Shown: positions 31,912 through 44,119 of the stretch, one piece after another | Position numbering within the stretch: position 1 is the stretch's first letter | How the letters are laid out: the number at the start of each line of letters is the position of its first letter | Assembly (NCBI GenBank): GCA_016800925.1 | Contig: JABCPU010000323.1 | Span: forward strand, 1-64,000 | DNA: 64,000 nucleotides | From: Suillus spraguei | Taxonomy: Eukaryota > Basidiomycota > Agaricomycetes > Boletales > Suillaceae | Reading direction: 5' to 3' | Notes under the pieces: model-generated | Database searches by the model: none | The model's input: only the letters and a program-made list of their open reading frames with translations | What the model was told of the DNA's origin: nothing | Program-made: the position numbers and the translations under genes

Positions 31912-34713
31912 TAATGCTGATGAATGCTTGAATTTGTGTTAGAGGAACAATATCTCCCACCAGAGTACCATTGACATGTTTTGTGCGTGTCAATGTGTGC
32001 ATTTTGGTGACAGGATCAACTGCACCAATCTTGAAGCTGTGCACATAACAAAGATATCAATCACACCATGTAATATGTGAGCCTCGTCGAGGTATTGGGC
32101 ACATGATAAGTTGCAGTTCACAGACAGTGTGACCTTCAAAGAGGGGAAAGGTGTCAGTGGCAATCAAAATGTATACAATTACTAAAGAGCTCACCCATTA
32201 ACCCTGACTCAGGCCAATCGTGCGTGCTATTGACATTGAAAATGGCAACATCTTGTCAGCCTTTTGGCCACCCAGGGCATGCAGGAGATGCATGCATGGT
32301 TTGTGCAGGTAAAACAATACTTGAATTGTGAAGACAAGCTTGCTGCAAGCGAACAGTATGCCATACTTGAATGTGTTCAAAAGGAATATTCAGAGGGCGG
32401 TCAATCAGCAATCTTCTTGAAACCCCCACTCCAAAAACTCCAACTCCATTCCTTGCATCATGTTGAAAGAAGTCTGAGAGAGCGTGCCGCAGATCCGGGA
32501 TGTTAAATTGATCAGCAACCTCATCAATTTTCAAGCCAGTGTAGGTGGAGTTACAATTAAGATGAATGGCAGTGCTGCCAGCCAGGAATGTATGAGGAGA
32601 GTGAGCCTGAGGAATTCCATGCCTTGTAGCAGCCGACATTCTTATTTTGCTGAAGTAGTTGGAAGTGGTACATGCGTGATTCAGTTCCTTTAAGAGTGCA
32701 GTTTGCAGATCCATCGGTTCATCATTCTCCCTATTTTCTTCCTTGTCCTTGTCCTCATCTCCTTCATTCTCACAGACTTCTTCAAGATTGGAATCTGTGG
32801 GAGAGCTCTTGAGAGATGTAGCAACTGCAAAACAATGCAGTTTCTCTTCTCAATCTAAGTGATGACAGATCTGGGGATTGTAATCGTTGTTGTTAGTACG
32901 TTGTGCTGGGTCCTTGATTTCAGAGACATGCGCATGTTCAGTTGTGTCTGCAGACCACTGCATGAGGGCACCAACTTGGCATGTGCTAGTTGTAATGCTC
33001 TGCATGAGCTCTAGCTTGGGTATGTGCCAATTATCAATTACTCTCTTTGCACCCATCCGAGCACCTAGTGTTATGATAACATCTTTATTATCATGAAATA
33101 GTGCGAGTGATCTGTCAATAGATGCGAGTAAGTTGTCATCAGGTTTGGGAGACTGCGCCAAATATTGGACATCCATTAAAGCACGAATTGTGATCATGAA
33201 TCGATGGGGGGCTGCACCAGCAATCAGTCCAACAATGTAGCACTGTATTTCACATGTACGTGCAGGGTGATGAAAGTTGTCCCCAAACTGCAGATATGAT
33301 GCCAGTGTAAATGGAGAAGTTTTACCGTGCACACATGTGAGCATACATGCCTCAGGGGTATTGACAATGTATGCTGCAAGGGGGGTAAAACAATGGTGGA
33401 TGTTTCCTACTGGGTCAGACATCATGATTCTAAGTTCAGCGGCTTTCATCAGGGGTTGTAGAACGATAGAAAGACATTCGTGGATGAGGCGATCTTTGAG
33501 CATACCCTGCATTTGTTGATTGGAGTGTAAGTATTGTGAGATGGGAAGGAGAGCTGTGAGCATAAACACCTTGGACAAGAGCTTCATGCGAGTGTGCATA
33601 TGAATATTAGCAAGGCCTACCAAAAGTGGGTGTGCAACCCTAGCACCTGTCATCGTTATGATATTGGTTTGGTCAGATGAAAGCACAGTGCTAAGGACTG
33701 TTGCGCCTTGGGGCAGTTGATCCTACAGTTTTGTGAGATAAGGCACATTGCAAGTTCATCGTAACATGTACCTGGATGCTTCAAACAGCATCACCTGTCA
33801 ACCATTCTGAATATACATGCAGGAGCCATGCTGCAGTCTTGTAAACATGACGAGGAATGAAGTCAAGTTGGTCATGAAAGAGGGGGTTACTGAAGAGACT
33901 TTCCAAACACTCAACTGGATCCCTCCAGAATAGTCGAATTGGACTTTTCATGCCATGAAGCAAGGGAATGACTTGACATTTCCAGCTTGGTCCCTTCAGC
34001 AGCATTTCAGTGCGACCTCACAAATCTTTAGCATTGTTAAAGGACAGCTTCAATTGTTTTATCTGTGAGGTAATGTCATGATCGAAATGTGAAAGGAAAA
34101 AAAAAGGATATGCACCATGGAGAGCTGCAAAAATTTGTCGATTGCTGCCATGCTAAGGGCAGAATGCAGGAGGAAGTCAGCGACCTCCCACTCTTCCCTT
34201 GATGTGAATGGGTAAAACAGGTTCTCCTTCCATATTCTGCATGCTCATCGGCGTCAAAAAGATCCAGAAATGTGAGACCGTCTTGAGAATAGCACTTAGC
34301 TGCACCCTCATACCATTCCTTGTTACTCAGAGGTAGGTCTCCTGCTGTATTGAGAAATTCTCCATCTAAGTTGGTATCCATGGCGTCCAAAGTATCGAAT
34401 TGCGAGTCATCACTGACATTAAGACTCTGACCCATACTAGTTTGAGGTGGATTGAGGGATCGTTGCAGTGGAGCTACATCTGCAAACTCCAAGATGTCAA
34501 CAATGTCACAAACAGAACTGTGACAAGATGTCCGAGGCTGGCTTAGATGGCGAGTGATGCTGGAGTCCCTGGTGAATACTTTCCCACACTTTGGACATGT
34601 AGGTATTGACATATTGATTGATATGTGCAAGTTCCCACACTGCTTTGCAAAATCTTTCAAGTCTAGCCGTGCAATCATAATATTATATATTGCTACCACC
34701 TGTGCATCCATAT

Positions 34714-34965
34714 GTTGATCAACTGGAAGAAGATAACTCTGACCTCACACTCAAGGCAGCCTAGGTCAAACGCAAAGTGTGTCAAGCTCAAAAGCACCTG
34801 GCTGACTGCCTTTTGGAACAACACCAAGTACTCACCCATATCTGCCGCCACCGGGCAGAAGCTGCGAACACACATCTATTATTGGCTGACCTCAATGTCA
34901 GATGCATGCACTCAGAGCACTGGAGGAAAAATGGCATCACAATGTATGCTACTCTTCAAGTGTGA
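34714..34965 (+). pseudogene. 3' fragment of a coiled-coil-like hypothetical gene
   Basis: A plus-strand frame (VDQLEEDNSDLTLKAA, stop, VKRKVCQAQKHLADCLLEQH, ...) ends at 34965. It is rich in Leu, Glu and Lys in heptad-like spacing and has one in-frame TAG. The 5' part is missing next to the Plavaka N-terminus. Family not recognised. Confidence 0.4.
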
Positions 34966-36229
34966 CATGAGCAGTGAGTGCGTTTTTCTTTCATAGTTAC
35001 TACTACTGTTCTCAATTAATAATCTATTAGACCGTGCAGTATACTAGTAAATAGTCGGTTCTCTCACTGCGCATATATGTATATAAAATCACTGCTAGTA
35101 GTATATACTGGTACTATATCCTTTTTGCATGTTACAGTGTGTAACAGTTTGTGTCGTTTGTATGCTTGTGTGCTATTTGTCCGCTTGTGCTACTGTGCGC
35201 TTGTGGCAGACTTGTAGTCATTTGTTTGTGTTGTTTGTGAGACTTATGAGGACATGTTATGCCTTGTGTGAAGTTGTCGAAAGTGTGGGAATTGTCACGA
35301 AATCCATAGTTTGCTGATGCTGTCACAATGTGCAGATCAGTAATGTTACAGCTGTGCATGCAGCAAAGAGGGCAAAGCATCATAGAGGTCACAATGAGTC
35401 CAAGGCTGGAAATTAGAAAATGTGTGTGTTTTGTTCTAACTTCAGTATAGTGAAATACTGATTGACACCTGCTTTGGAATAGATAATGCTAGTCAATACT
35501 CTTATCACATCCAATAACAATGAACAACCTTGCCCTCCAAACTTGCCTGAGCTATCTCCCATAGTCCTGCCCACTATAGAGCCCGAAACTTGAGTCACTT
35601 CTGAGCTGCAGCACTGGTATGGGGGCCATATTAGACAAACCTTGATAACCATGAATTAGAAGATCTTTTGGCTCTATTTCATACTTTTTTCATTTTTATG
35701 TCCATGTGGGGTAAATCTACCATATGCCGGACAATACTATCTAGTCTAAAGGGCACCTGTGCCCTTCGTTGCATCACTAAGACTGCAAATGCCCCAGTGT
35801 TGAGCACACCCCCACTGGTCTGCCATTCCTGCCAGCCATTTTAGATGTGTGTCTTTGACAATGATGGATGGACATGAATCTTCTGACTAATAAGGTAGGA
35901 CTATGCATGAATTGTGTTCCACTATAACAGGTACTTGGTCACCGAAGTGGCACAAATACAGGAGACTGTTAATGAAGGAGCGGTAAGGTGGGGTCGATGA
36001 GTGGTTGGTATGTGTTTTGGTCGTGGTGTTGTTGTCCTGTGGCGTCCTGTTTAACTCATACTGTTCCCATCTCTTCTTCTGTGCATCTTTCCTCTATTTG
36101 AACTCCATTGGCTTTGAGAGCCTAGTCTTCCTGTCTTGATTAAATGTGATAGAATGGTCTAGCTTGGTAATAGTACTAATGATATATCTTTTGATTATTG
36201 GCTGTGTTGATTACGGTGGGAGGAGTACA
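34966..36229. other. no gene recognised
   Basis: AT-rich tandem-like TATATA/TACTAG stretches occur at about 35030-35120, and GT-rich sequence (TTTGTGT) at 35130-35280. No coding region is supported. Confidence 0.4.
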
Positions 36230-36239
36230 TCACCGAATG

Positions 36240-37460
36240 TAGGTTTGAGACGACCTGTGCTGTAATATAACATAGTAGATGAACCATTGCCTTGGGATGG
36301 GCAAGAAGATAGGGTAATGAGGTGGCTTTGTAACTAAGGGCATTTGCGAGTATGTGATGTTCTCGATCATATTGCAGGCATATAAAGAGCTAGTGGTGGA
36401 TGGTTTCGTCGATGTCTTCACATGTGGGACAATGGGGGGTTTTGCTGCGATTAATTCTGTGGAGATGTACATTTAGCGCTATATGAGGGTGCGAAGATAT
36501 ATATAAAGGCTTATTAGATGTTTGGGAAGCTTGCTGACAAGTTTGATAAAAGATCGATTCAAAATGTTGGGGTCTATGGTGGCCATGCGGGCTGATGGGG
36601 GGACTTGGATCATATGCATTCCCATTGTTTGTGGTTTCGTTGTTTGTGGGCTTGCTTGATTGCTGAGATGCTGCTGGGGAGTCCGTCACATAGAAACTTG
36701 GGTAGTTTGTTAGTTGGGTTGTCAAAGTTTGGTCCTATAGATGCTTTCTTTGCTTCTTCATCAGCCTTCTCATTGCCTGGTATGTTGCTGTGTCCCTATT
36801 TCATATATTGAATCACAATGTTACAGTTGTACGTGTCCCTATTCATTTTTCCCTTCTACTTTGTACATCATATAACTTGTTCACTTGTTTCATAACCAGT
36901 CTAGTATTCATGTGTACTAGACCTCTGACTCATGCATTTCAACACACTTGTACTATACCTGCCTTCCTCATTAGGATATGTGGCTACTTTCCCTTCCCAT
37001 AGTCGCTTGGTCTGTGCATGTATATCTGCCTATATAACCACAGTGTACTTGTAGTAGATTCCTTACTTTAATCTTACTGGGTTTTACCTGGATCTCCTTC
37101 GCTAAAGACCTCCAATCTTTAGTTGTCTGAATCATCTCTAAGTCTAAGCACTCCTTAGCCTTAGTCCTTATTCTACTTTGTTTTTGAGTTGCAACTCTTA
37201 GACCAAACCCTTGATCATACTCAGAATGTCTTCCTTGTACTCCCAAGCCTCGCTCTCTTTTGAGTGTTGTAGAACTTCCCAGCAGACCATCTGTGTCTTC
37301 TCACAGCTGCTGGTGATGCCACCCCAGTTTGTAAAACACAACAGTAAGCAGTGTAGTGAGCCCACAAACAAACTAGTGAACATGCACTTTTGAGTTTCAC
37401 AGAGTGAGTGTCAATTCTGAGTTGTAGGAAAACAATGAAAAGGGCAGCCATCACTGACAA
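36240..37460 (-). pseudogene. LINE (non-LTR retrotransposon) 3' fragment: RNase H and zinc motif
   Basis: The RNase H tail GHSNIPGNEKADEEAKKA is at about 36800-36750. The C-terminal motif LNVHLHRINRSKTPHCPTCE with ETIHH is at about 36470-36390, typical of fungal LINE ORF2 3' ends. Upstream RNase H-like residues (RIDTHSVKLKSACS) are at about 37430-37380, beyond a solo LTR at 36819-37336. Stops and frameshifts are present. No reverse transcriptase remains. Confidence 0.75.
36819..37336 (+). repeat. solo LTR, family A, with CACAA target duplication
   Basis: A 518-bp LTR from TGTTACAG to GTAAAA (last CA mutated to AA). It is flanked by CACAA at 36814-36818 and 37337-37341. It splits the LINE fragment. 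Sense TATATAA is near 37032, with CTTTAATCTTACTGGG near 37068. Confidence 0.9.
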
Positions 37461-37918
37461 CAAATTTTGTCCTCAGTCCATTGACTCAAGGTAAATATAC
37501 ATTATCAATCTATATAGCTTGTCTAATGTAACTCCCCCTAATTCTATGATTGCCAGCAAACTGATTACATGAGATTGTCACACTGTGGTCACATCATGTG
37601 ATGTTTGATGGTTTCACATGACACTTACCTTACTATTGACAGAATCAGATCAAAAATATATGAAAATATTTATATTTATATTCTAAGACAAAGTAATACA
37701 TAATCAGGAGCAAAATGATTTTGAAGGACAAGGAATTACAAGAAAACTATGATGCTAGTATGTACATAAGATGCTGCAAGTATGAGCTTATTATTAGTGG
37801 CATTCAAGGTGTTTTCCTGAAAACTCGCTAAGCTCAGTAAGCTCCATTAAAAGTCAGCTAATGTATCTTGAGTTTCACTGACATTCAGGATTAGTCAAAT
37901 ACAGTGAACACCAGCAAG
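37461..37918. other. no gene recognised
   Basis: AT-rich sequence between the LINE fragment and the truncated 3' side of gypsy copy 2. The gypsy 3' LTR is absent here. Confidence 0.4.
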
Positions 37919-40900
37919 TCATTGGAGTATGAAATACAATGCCTGCCCTATGACCATGACTTTGTCAGTCTGTACGCTTGCAGACCCTCTCTCAGAATAC
38001 CATACTGTTTTGCGAGACGCACAAGAAGACGGATCCACCGGCTTCTGGTACTTGTGGAAGGACAGGGAGGGGAGGGGCCAATACTCAAGACTCATGTCGG
38101 AGGATGATAACAAGTCCTTTAAGTCAATGTCAATAAGATGAGCAAACAGAGCATCAGGGAGGAGAGTCTGGTCTTCATTATCATCTTTGCCGGATTCATA
38201 ATCAGGCTGACGAGATAGTGCATCAGGTACTGCTAATTTGTTACCCACAACGTGATGCAGTTTGATGTTGTAAATAGACAGAATTAATTGCTAACGTGCT
38301 TGGTGATGGGTGAGCTTCTGTGCACTTCTAAAGTACAGAAGGTTCTTGTGTTCAGTGAATACTAGGACGGGGTGAGGGTTTCCTTCAAGGTAGTGGCGCC
38401 ATTCGTTCAAAGCCTGGATCACAGCAAGTAGTTCTCAATCAAAAATTTGGTAATTGCGCTCTGCAGGGTTCAGGGACTGAGAGATAAATGCAAGGGTGGT
38501 AAATACCATTCTCATCAGTCTGCAAGAGAACTCTGCCAGTAGCTATGAGCGAAGCATCAGTAGCGATAGCAAATTGGCAGGAAGGATCAGGGTTTCAGAG
38601 TACTGGTTGGGATGTGAAGCATCGTTTTAATTCTTTGAAGGTGTCCATACATTTGGGTGACCAATCAAAGGCCTTATCTTTCTTTGTTAGTTTGATAAGA
38701 GGTCGGGCAATATCAGAGTAATGGGAAATGAACATGCGGTAGAAGTTGCAAAAGCCAAGGAATGACCAAACATCTTTTACTGATTTCGGGGTTGGCCAGT
38801 CGGTGATTCCCTTGGTCTTGGCGGTGTCCATAGCAACTTGTCTGGGGTGAATTATCATTCCTAAGTATTCCACTTCTTCTGCATCAAAGGTGCACTTCTC
38901 TGGTTTCAGGAACAAGTGTTCTTTGCGTATCTTCATCAATACCCATCTAGTACATTCCCAGTGTTCTGCCATTGTCATAGAGAAAATCAGGATATCGTCC
39001 ATGTAGATAACCATCCATCCTTCATTGATTTCTTGTTGGAAGGTGTGATTCATGTATGCTTGGAAAGTTGCTGGGGAATTGCAGAGGCCAAAGAACATGA
39101 TGTTCAGTTCAAAGAAGCTGAATTCCGTGGTAAACGCTGCTTTCCAGTGATCGTCAGGATGGATGCGAATGTTATTGTAACCAGACTGAATATCCATTTT
39201 CATAAAGAACTGTGCATTGTGAAGACGTGCAATGAGAGAGATAGGGAGTGGGAGTGGGTAAGTGTTCTTGACTGTCCAATCATTGATGTAGCGATAATCT
39301 TGACAGGGACACAGTTTTCCACTCTTCTTTCCCACGAAGAAAGCTTGGGGTGACTTCGATTCTGAGATAAAACCTTTTGCAATGTTTTCATCAATAAATG
39401 TTTTGACAGCAGCACATTCTTTTTCTGATAGCGGGTAAACCTTAGATGTGCGGGGAATAAAACCTGGTTTGGTATCGATCCGATGATCAATTCCAGGGCG
39501 TTTGGGGAGGTAGTTTGTTTAGTCCATCTTTAGCAAAGATGTCTTCAAAGTCATGCAAGTATTCCAGAACCAATTCTTCAAAGGATTTCTTTTTCTTTTC
39601 CTTCTCATCTGTAGCGAATTCCTGAGCCTTGTTACTGTATTTTGGAGGAAGGGAGATAGTGGAGTAGTTGGGAAGTTGTTCAAGTCGAGAAGTTCCATCA
39701 TGTGTAAGGGGCATGTTCATGGATACTTCTTCAATGATCCGCATACTAACTCCGTCGGTATCATGCTCCACAAGAAATTCTCCATCTCCTAGCTTGTAAG
39801 AGGATATTTCGCGTACTTCTGGCACATGCCAGATATCCTGCATTGTGTTGAATTGGTCATCATCCTCGGTTGGAATTAGCAAGGGCACGGTTTCTTCTGG
39901 GTTACCCACCGATACCGGTTCTTCGTCATCAGGGATCTCTTCAATCGAAGCTGAAGGAGTGGTTTCTGAGTATTGGAAAGTCTTTGGTGGTACGTAGTAT
40001 CAGGATAATTTTGGCACATTTTTATCTCATCCTGATAGTTCTTCATTGGCTTTTCTCTTTCCATACTTTTGTTCTTCTATTGGTCGTTGCTCGATAGGTT
40101 CAGGTCTGGTCCGACTTTCAGATTCAGAGTCATTCTTGCGTTTCTCAACACAAGGAATTGGTGACAGGGCTCATGGTAATTGCATGTGAGGTGGTTCTGA
40201 TATAAAAGATGGAGTCTCGAATGTCTCCTTCTTCTTTGGAAGTTTAGAGTTCTTCCATGTCAATGAATGGTGTGGGAAGGTGAGTGGTAATCCTGCCTTC
40301 ATTCGGTCAGTGTCGACATCTATTTCAATTTCTTTGGATTTGGGGGTCTGGGAGAGAGTGAGGGTTTCAGCTGTCCAATCGATTGTTAGATTCATGGCGT
40401 GTAACCAGGCAGAAGGATTTGGTCTCTTTGTCCTAGTTTAGTGATATTAAACTTTCCGTACATGGTTCATACATCAATTTTCACCACTAGGAGGCAATAA
40501 TGGGTTATGGGCCCTCCTTTTATGAGAGAGCCATCAGCGGTTGTGACTTTGAAGGGTTTCTTCAATCGTCATCATGTAATTTTATGGAGATCCACAAACA
40601 CCTCAGAGATAAAGGTTCCAGCTGCTCCAGAGTCGATGACGGCAGTTGTGTCGACAGATTTCAGACAAGTATGAGACATGAGGGAAATGGGAACGCGGAG
40701 TTCCTTTCATTCACCTATAGCATGTACAAGTCTTAGTAATACATTGGGAGAAACATGCATTGATTTCTTGTTTCCACATGCTAAAAATCCTCCACAAGAC
40801 AGTGCACTGTTTCATCATCATTGTCTTCTTCTTTCTGTCAGGACAGTTTCCTAAATGATGTCCTTTTGGCATCCAAAGCATTGACCCTTTTTCATACATT

Positions 40901-41447
40901 CAGATCGTTCCATATCTGAGATGGTTTGGTTGAATGACATAAGTGTGATGCCAGTTTTGACAAGGTTTGTGAGGAGGCCCTGATTCAGTCCATCAATAAA
41001 GAATTGTTTCTGGGAGGAATCATCAGTGACATCTGCCTGTCAGGAGAGGGTTTGGAAGTTGGCGATATATGTCTGGAGATCTCTGCTTTGCTTAAGCTTG
41101 CGAAGCTTAGCCATGGTGGTTCCTTCTGGATCAACGGCTTCAAAATTCTCATTAAACTCTTTAAGGAACTCGCCCCATGTTCCATATCCAATGGTTACAC
41201 CAGAGGTGTTCTTGTTGGTGGGATCTTGGGCACTCTTTAAAAACCTTTGTGCCCAACTACCGGTGTTCCTGTTATTCATAAATGAGGTAACAAAAATTAT
41301 CTTTGACTTATCAGTCGTATAGGTCTGGTCATTAAGATTAAGATACACTTTGCATGCGATGAGGAAGCGCTCGGCTTTGTCTCTGTCACCATCAAAGTTA
41401 GGAGGGTGTGTGATCTTGATTTCAGTGGGCTGTGTAGTCGTGGACAT
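37919..41447 (-). pseudogene. Ty3/gypsy gag-pol, copy 2, 3'-truncated
   Basis: The gag starts at 41447 (MSTTTQPTEIKI) and runs to about 41040. A frame-broken zinc knuckle (CFGC...GHHLGNC) lies near 40870, and a protease region at about 40440-40700. Reverse transcriptase at 39335-38595 is a single open frame of 246 residues with VIYMDDILIF and FGLCNSPATFQAYM. RNase H follows to about 38300. The connection piece (LAVPDALSRQPDYESG) ends at about 37919, after which integrase and 3' LTR are missing. Copy 2 preserves the RT frame far better than copy 1, but stops in gag, PR and RNase H make it inactive. Confidence 0.9.
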
Positions 41448-41554
41448 GATGTCTTCTTTGCTACAATGCCTCTAGTCTGAGTTGTTGTTACTACGCGAGG
41501 GCTTTCATTGATTCAGATCAAGGATCTACACTCACAGATGTGCGCATTCGGGAA

Positions 41555-41566
41555 TACTTTAATCTT
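41555..41566 (-). other. putative self-primer binding site of gypsy copy 2
   Basis: Plus-strand TACTTTAATCTT is one base from the LTR edge and matches the LTR-internal copy (41839-41828) for 12 nt. That copy starts 34 nt after the TATA box (41872). The flanking leader otherwise differs from copy 1, so conservation of this site is notable. Confidence 0.65.
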
Positions 41567-41567
41567 T

Positions 41568-42081
41568 TGTTATGAACTGGGGTGGCATCACCAGTGACAG
41601 TGAGAAGACACAGGCAGTCTGCTGGGAAGTTCTACAATGCTCAAAAGAGAGCAAGGTCTGAAAGTACAAGGAAGAGTTCTGAGTATGATCAAAGGTTCAG
41701 TCTATGAGTCGCAACTCAAAGACAAGGTAGAATAGAGACTAAGACTAAGGAGTGCTTAGGCTTAGAGACAATATGACGACTAAAGATTGGAGGTCTTTAG
41801 TGAAGGAGATTCCAGGTAAAACCCAGTAAGATTAAAGTAAGGAATCTACTACAAGTACACTGTGCTTATATAGGTAAAGATATGCGCACAGACCAAGTAA
41901 CCATGGGAAAGGAAAGTAACCGTGTATCCTAATAAGGAAGGCATGTTTAGTACAAGCATGTTGAGATGCATGAGTCATAAGTCTAGTATGTGCGAAATGC
42001 TAGACCAGTTACAAGACAATTAAATGAGTCATGATGTACAAATGAATAGGAAAATGTATAGGGGCACATATGATTGTAACA
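41568..42081 (-). repeat. LTR, family A (5' LTR of gypsy copy 2)
   Basis: A 514-bp LTR, TGTTATG...GTAACA on the plus strand, in the orientation of the minus-strand element. The partner 3' LTR is not in the expected place to the left. Confidence 0.88.
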
Positions 42082-42449
42082 TACACGGAATCCCCCATTA
42101 CAGTTACACACCCATGGAACATGATTGTTAGTAGCAAACCACTGCTCACTGGTCAACTCCAAACTTTCCCATCTATAACCATACCGATTCCTGTACCAGC
42201 CCACCATCAGTGGCCGAGTATGCATTGATAAAACCTATACAATAGACCACAAACTCGCCCATACTTACACTAACATATATCTCACACATCAGGATGGCAC
42301 ATCTAAAATGGCCAGCGGGAATGGTGGACTGATGGGGATATGCCTCACATCAGGGCATTTGTGCATCCAGAGATACAACAGGGACACTGGGGTCCCTTGG
42401 TATAGAAAGTACTGTCCTACATAGAGTATAACTGTCACATACCATATCC

Positions 42450-42952
42450 AAACATGATCTCCAATTCAACTTCTCAGAAGTCCAGATGTCCGGACCTGCA
42501 TATCCTGTACTTCCTCCCTTCAATATCCGGATGTCCAGACCTATGCTCCTCTCTATCTCCCGATCTATCCCCATTTGTAATAACTCTGTTTGTACATTCA
42601 CAAGTCCAGCTCTCCAGCTATCTCTGTATTCCGTCTGCTTACTGATCTGTTACTTCACTTCATCTCCGAGTTTCATTTACTTATGTTCCGTTAGACTTTG
42701 CATATGGTTTGTACATAGCCTCGTACTGTGCTGACTGATCTTTCCGTAACTACCTATAGTATATAAACCACCTGTAAATCTCTGTAGTACTTCAGTTCAA
42801 ATATCAACTTAGCTTCTACTCATTCTTCTGGACTTAGTCCACCTCTGAATCTCGTCCGGACTTGAGCTAGTTCTCTTGCCCATCTCTGGACCTTGGACCT
42901 CCATCCTTGGTCATACCTCTGGCTCTACCTTTGGGTAGTCTTTATAAGCAGA
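42450..42952 (+). repeat. LTR fragment related to family B
   Basis: It contains TATATAAACC near 42772 and, 34 nt later, AGTTCAAATATC, the same arrangement as family B. It ends at TTTGGGTAGTC where the copia-like coding sequence begins, so its 3' end is truncated. The left limit is approximate. Confidence 0.6.
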
Positions 42953-44057
42953 GAGGGTCCCATGGTTTGCAGTTTTTACTGCCATGGACATTTCATTGTA
43001 AGTCCAAAAGATGTCTTGCTCCATGATAAGGTGAGATGCTGTTCCTGAATCCAGGATAGTGGACAGGTACTGCATGGCTAGATAAGAGAAGTCCTCATCC
43101 AGGATCTCTTCAATTGCTGCAAAAGAGAGCTGAGAGCAGTGATGGGACTGAGTGGTGTCTACTGCTGCTGCTGATGTCTGAGCTGGAGGGTTGGAAGTAG
43201 TGGTATTGTCTGTCTTGGGGTTCTCATTGGCAGTGGCTGCCAGATCCTTCTGATCCCTTCTAGACTTTCTGCCTCTCTGCCCCATTGAGCCAACTTCCCC
43301 TCCATACCTCCATCTTGCTGCATGCAGTGTTCTCAATTGTGAGCAAGTGACCTGGGGAGCCCCAAACAGAGTGGATTGTTGCATGGTACCCCCTTGGGGT
43401 TATGTTTATGAATGCAAACTCCAGTTGCTGCATTTACCTTCCAGTCTGATCCTGAGGATGCAGTGTTTGCAGCATTGGCATATTCAAATCCAGGTTTGGC
43501 CAGTTTAAGTTGTGCACACTGACGATTAGCTTCCTTGGTGAATGAAGTGGTGACCTGTTCAAAGGTGATGGTAGCTGTGGTGGTTGCAAGGGAAGTTGCT
43601 TGGGATGTGGATGAGGAAGTGGTCGTAATGATATTACCCGAGTTGTACATGCCAATAGTGAGGCTTCTAAAGACCACCCACTGAGGTGTATCAGGAAGTC
43701 CATTGAGCAACATAAAAATAGCCTCTTTGTCAGTAAATGTGATTCACATTTCTGCGAAGCGATGGCATCTGTGTTCAATAATGCCAAGATATCTGAGTGT
43801 GTCATCCACTCCTTGAGTTTCTTGGTAAAGAGTTGGGAATATAATTCAAATTGCAAAGTGACATCTAGCCAGGCAAATCTCTTTGAGAGCATTAGCCATT
43901 GATCATGTGCCATTAGACTTTTGTCAAGCATGTTTTGCATGACAGTGGAGAGCCTATGACAGATGATGGCCTTAGCCTGGGCATCTTCCTTAATCCATTC
44001 TTGCATGGACTTCACTTCGTCTGCAGTGGGAGTGCCAGTGGCTGCTGGAAGAGGCAT
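42953..44057 (-). pseudogene. Ty1/copia-like gag and protease fragment
   Basis: The gag starts at 44057 (MPLPAATGTPTADEVKSMQE), and the copia-type gag helix region is LSTVMQNMLDKSLMAHDQW. A Ser/Thr-rich linker is at about 43640-43560. The C-terminal piece has ILDSGTASHLIMEQDIFWTY near 43060-43000, the D-S/T-G protease motif and the following conserved block of copia polyproteins, and VKTANHGTLSAYK near 42960. Frames break at about 43740 and 43380. Integrase and RT are absent; an LTR fragment abuts the 3' side. Confidence 0.78.
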
Positions 44058-44119
44058 CTTGCTGGCATACTTGGCAATGTTGTTGGGGTCAGTACCACCA
44101 CTGCAGTGATTCCAGAGGC

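Larger units (their letters stand above)
30163..34711 (-). pseudogene. Plavaka (CACTA-like) transposase, degenerate
   Basis: The N-terminal C2H2 finger CPKCGKVFTRDSSITRH is near 34600-34550. WYEGAAKCYSQDGLTFLDLF follows at about 34300-34240, and FWRDPVECLESLFSNPLFHD at about 33930. The main block at 33686-32850 includes LSSDQTNIITMTGARVAHPL, ITIRALMDVQYLAQ and IENWY-like and WSADTTEHAHVSEIKDPA blocks. The C-terminal block at about 32714-31913 includes NYFSKIRMSA and HNSSIVLPAQTMHASP. A Tc1 copy (30296-31911) follows, and the last 44 codons end at 30163 (LNKYFDKQIYDSLYYALQ). The codons on either side of the Tc1 are in frame with one TA retained. About 150-170 residues usual in the family seem missing near 33290, so the element is not autonomous. 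No CACTA termini were found. Confidence 0.87.
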
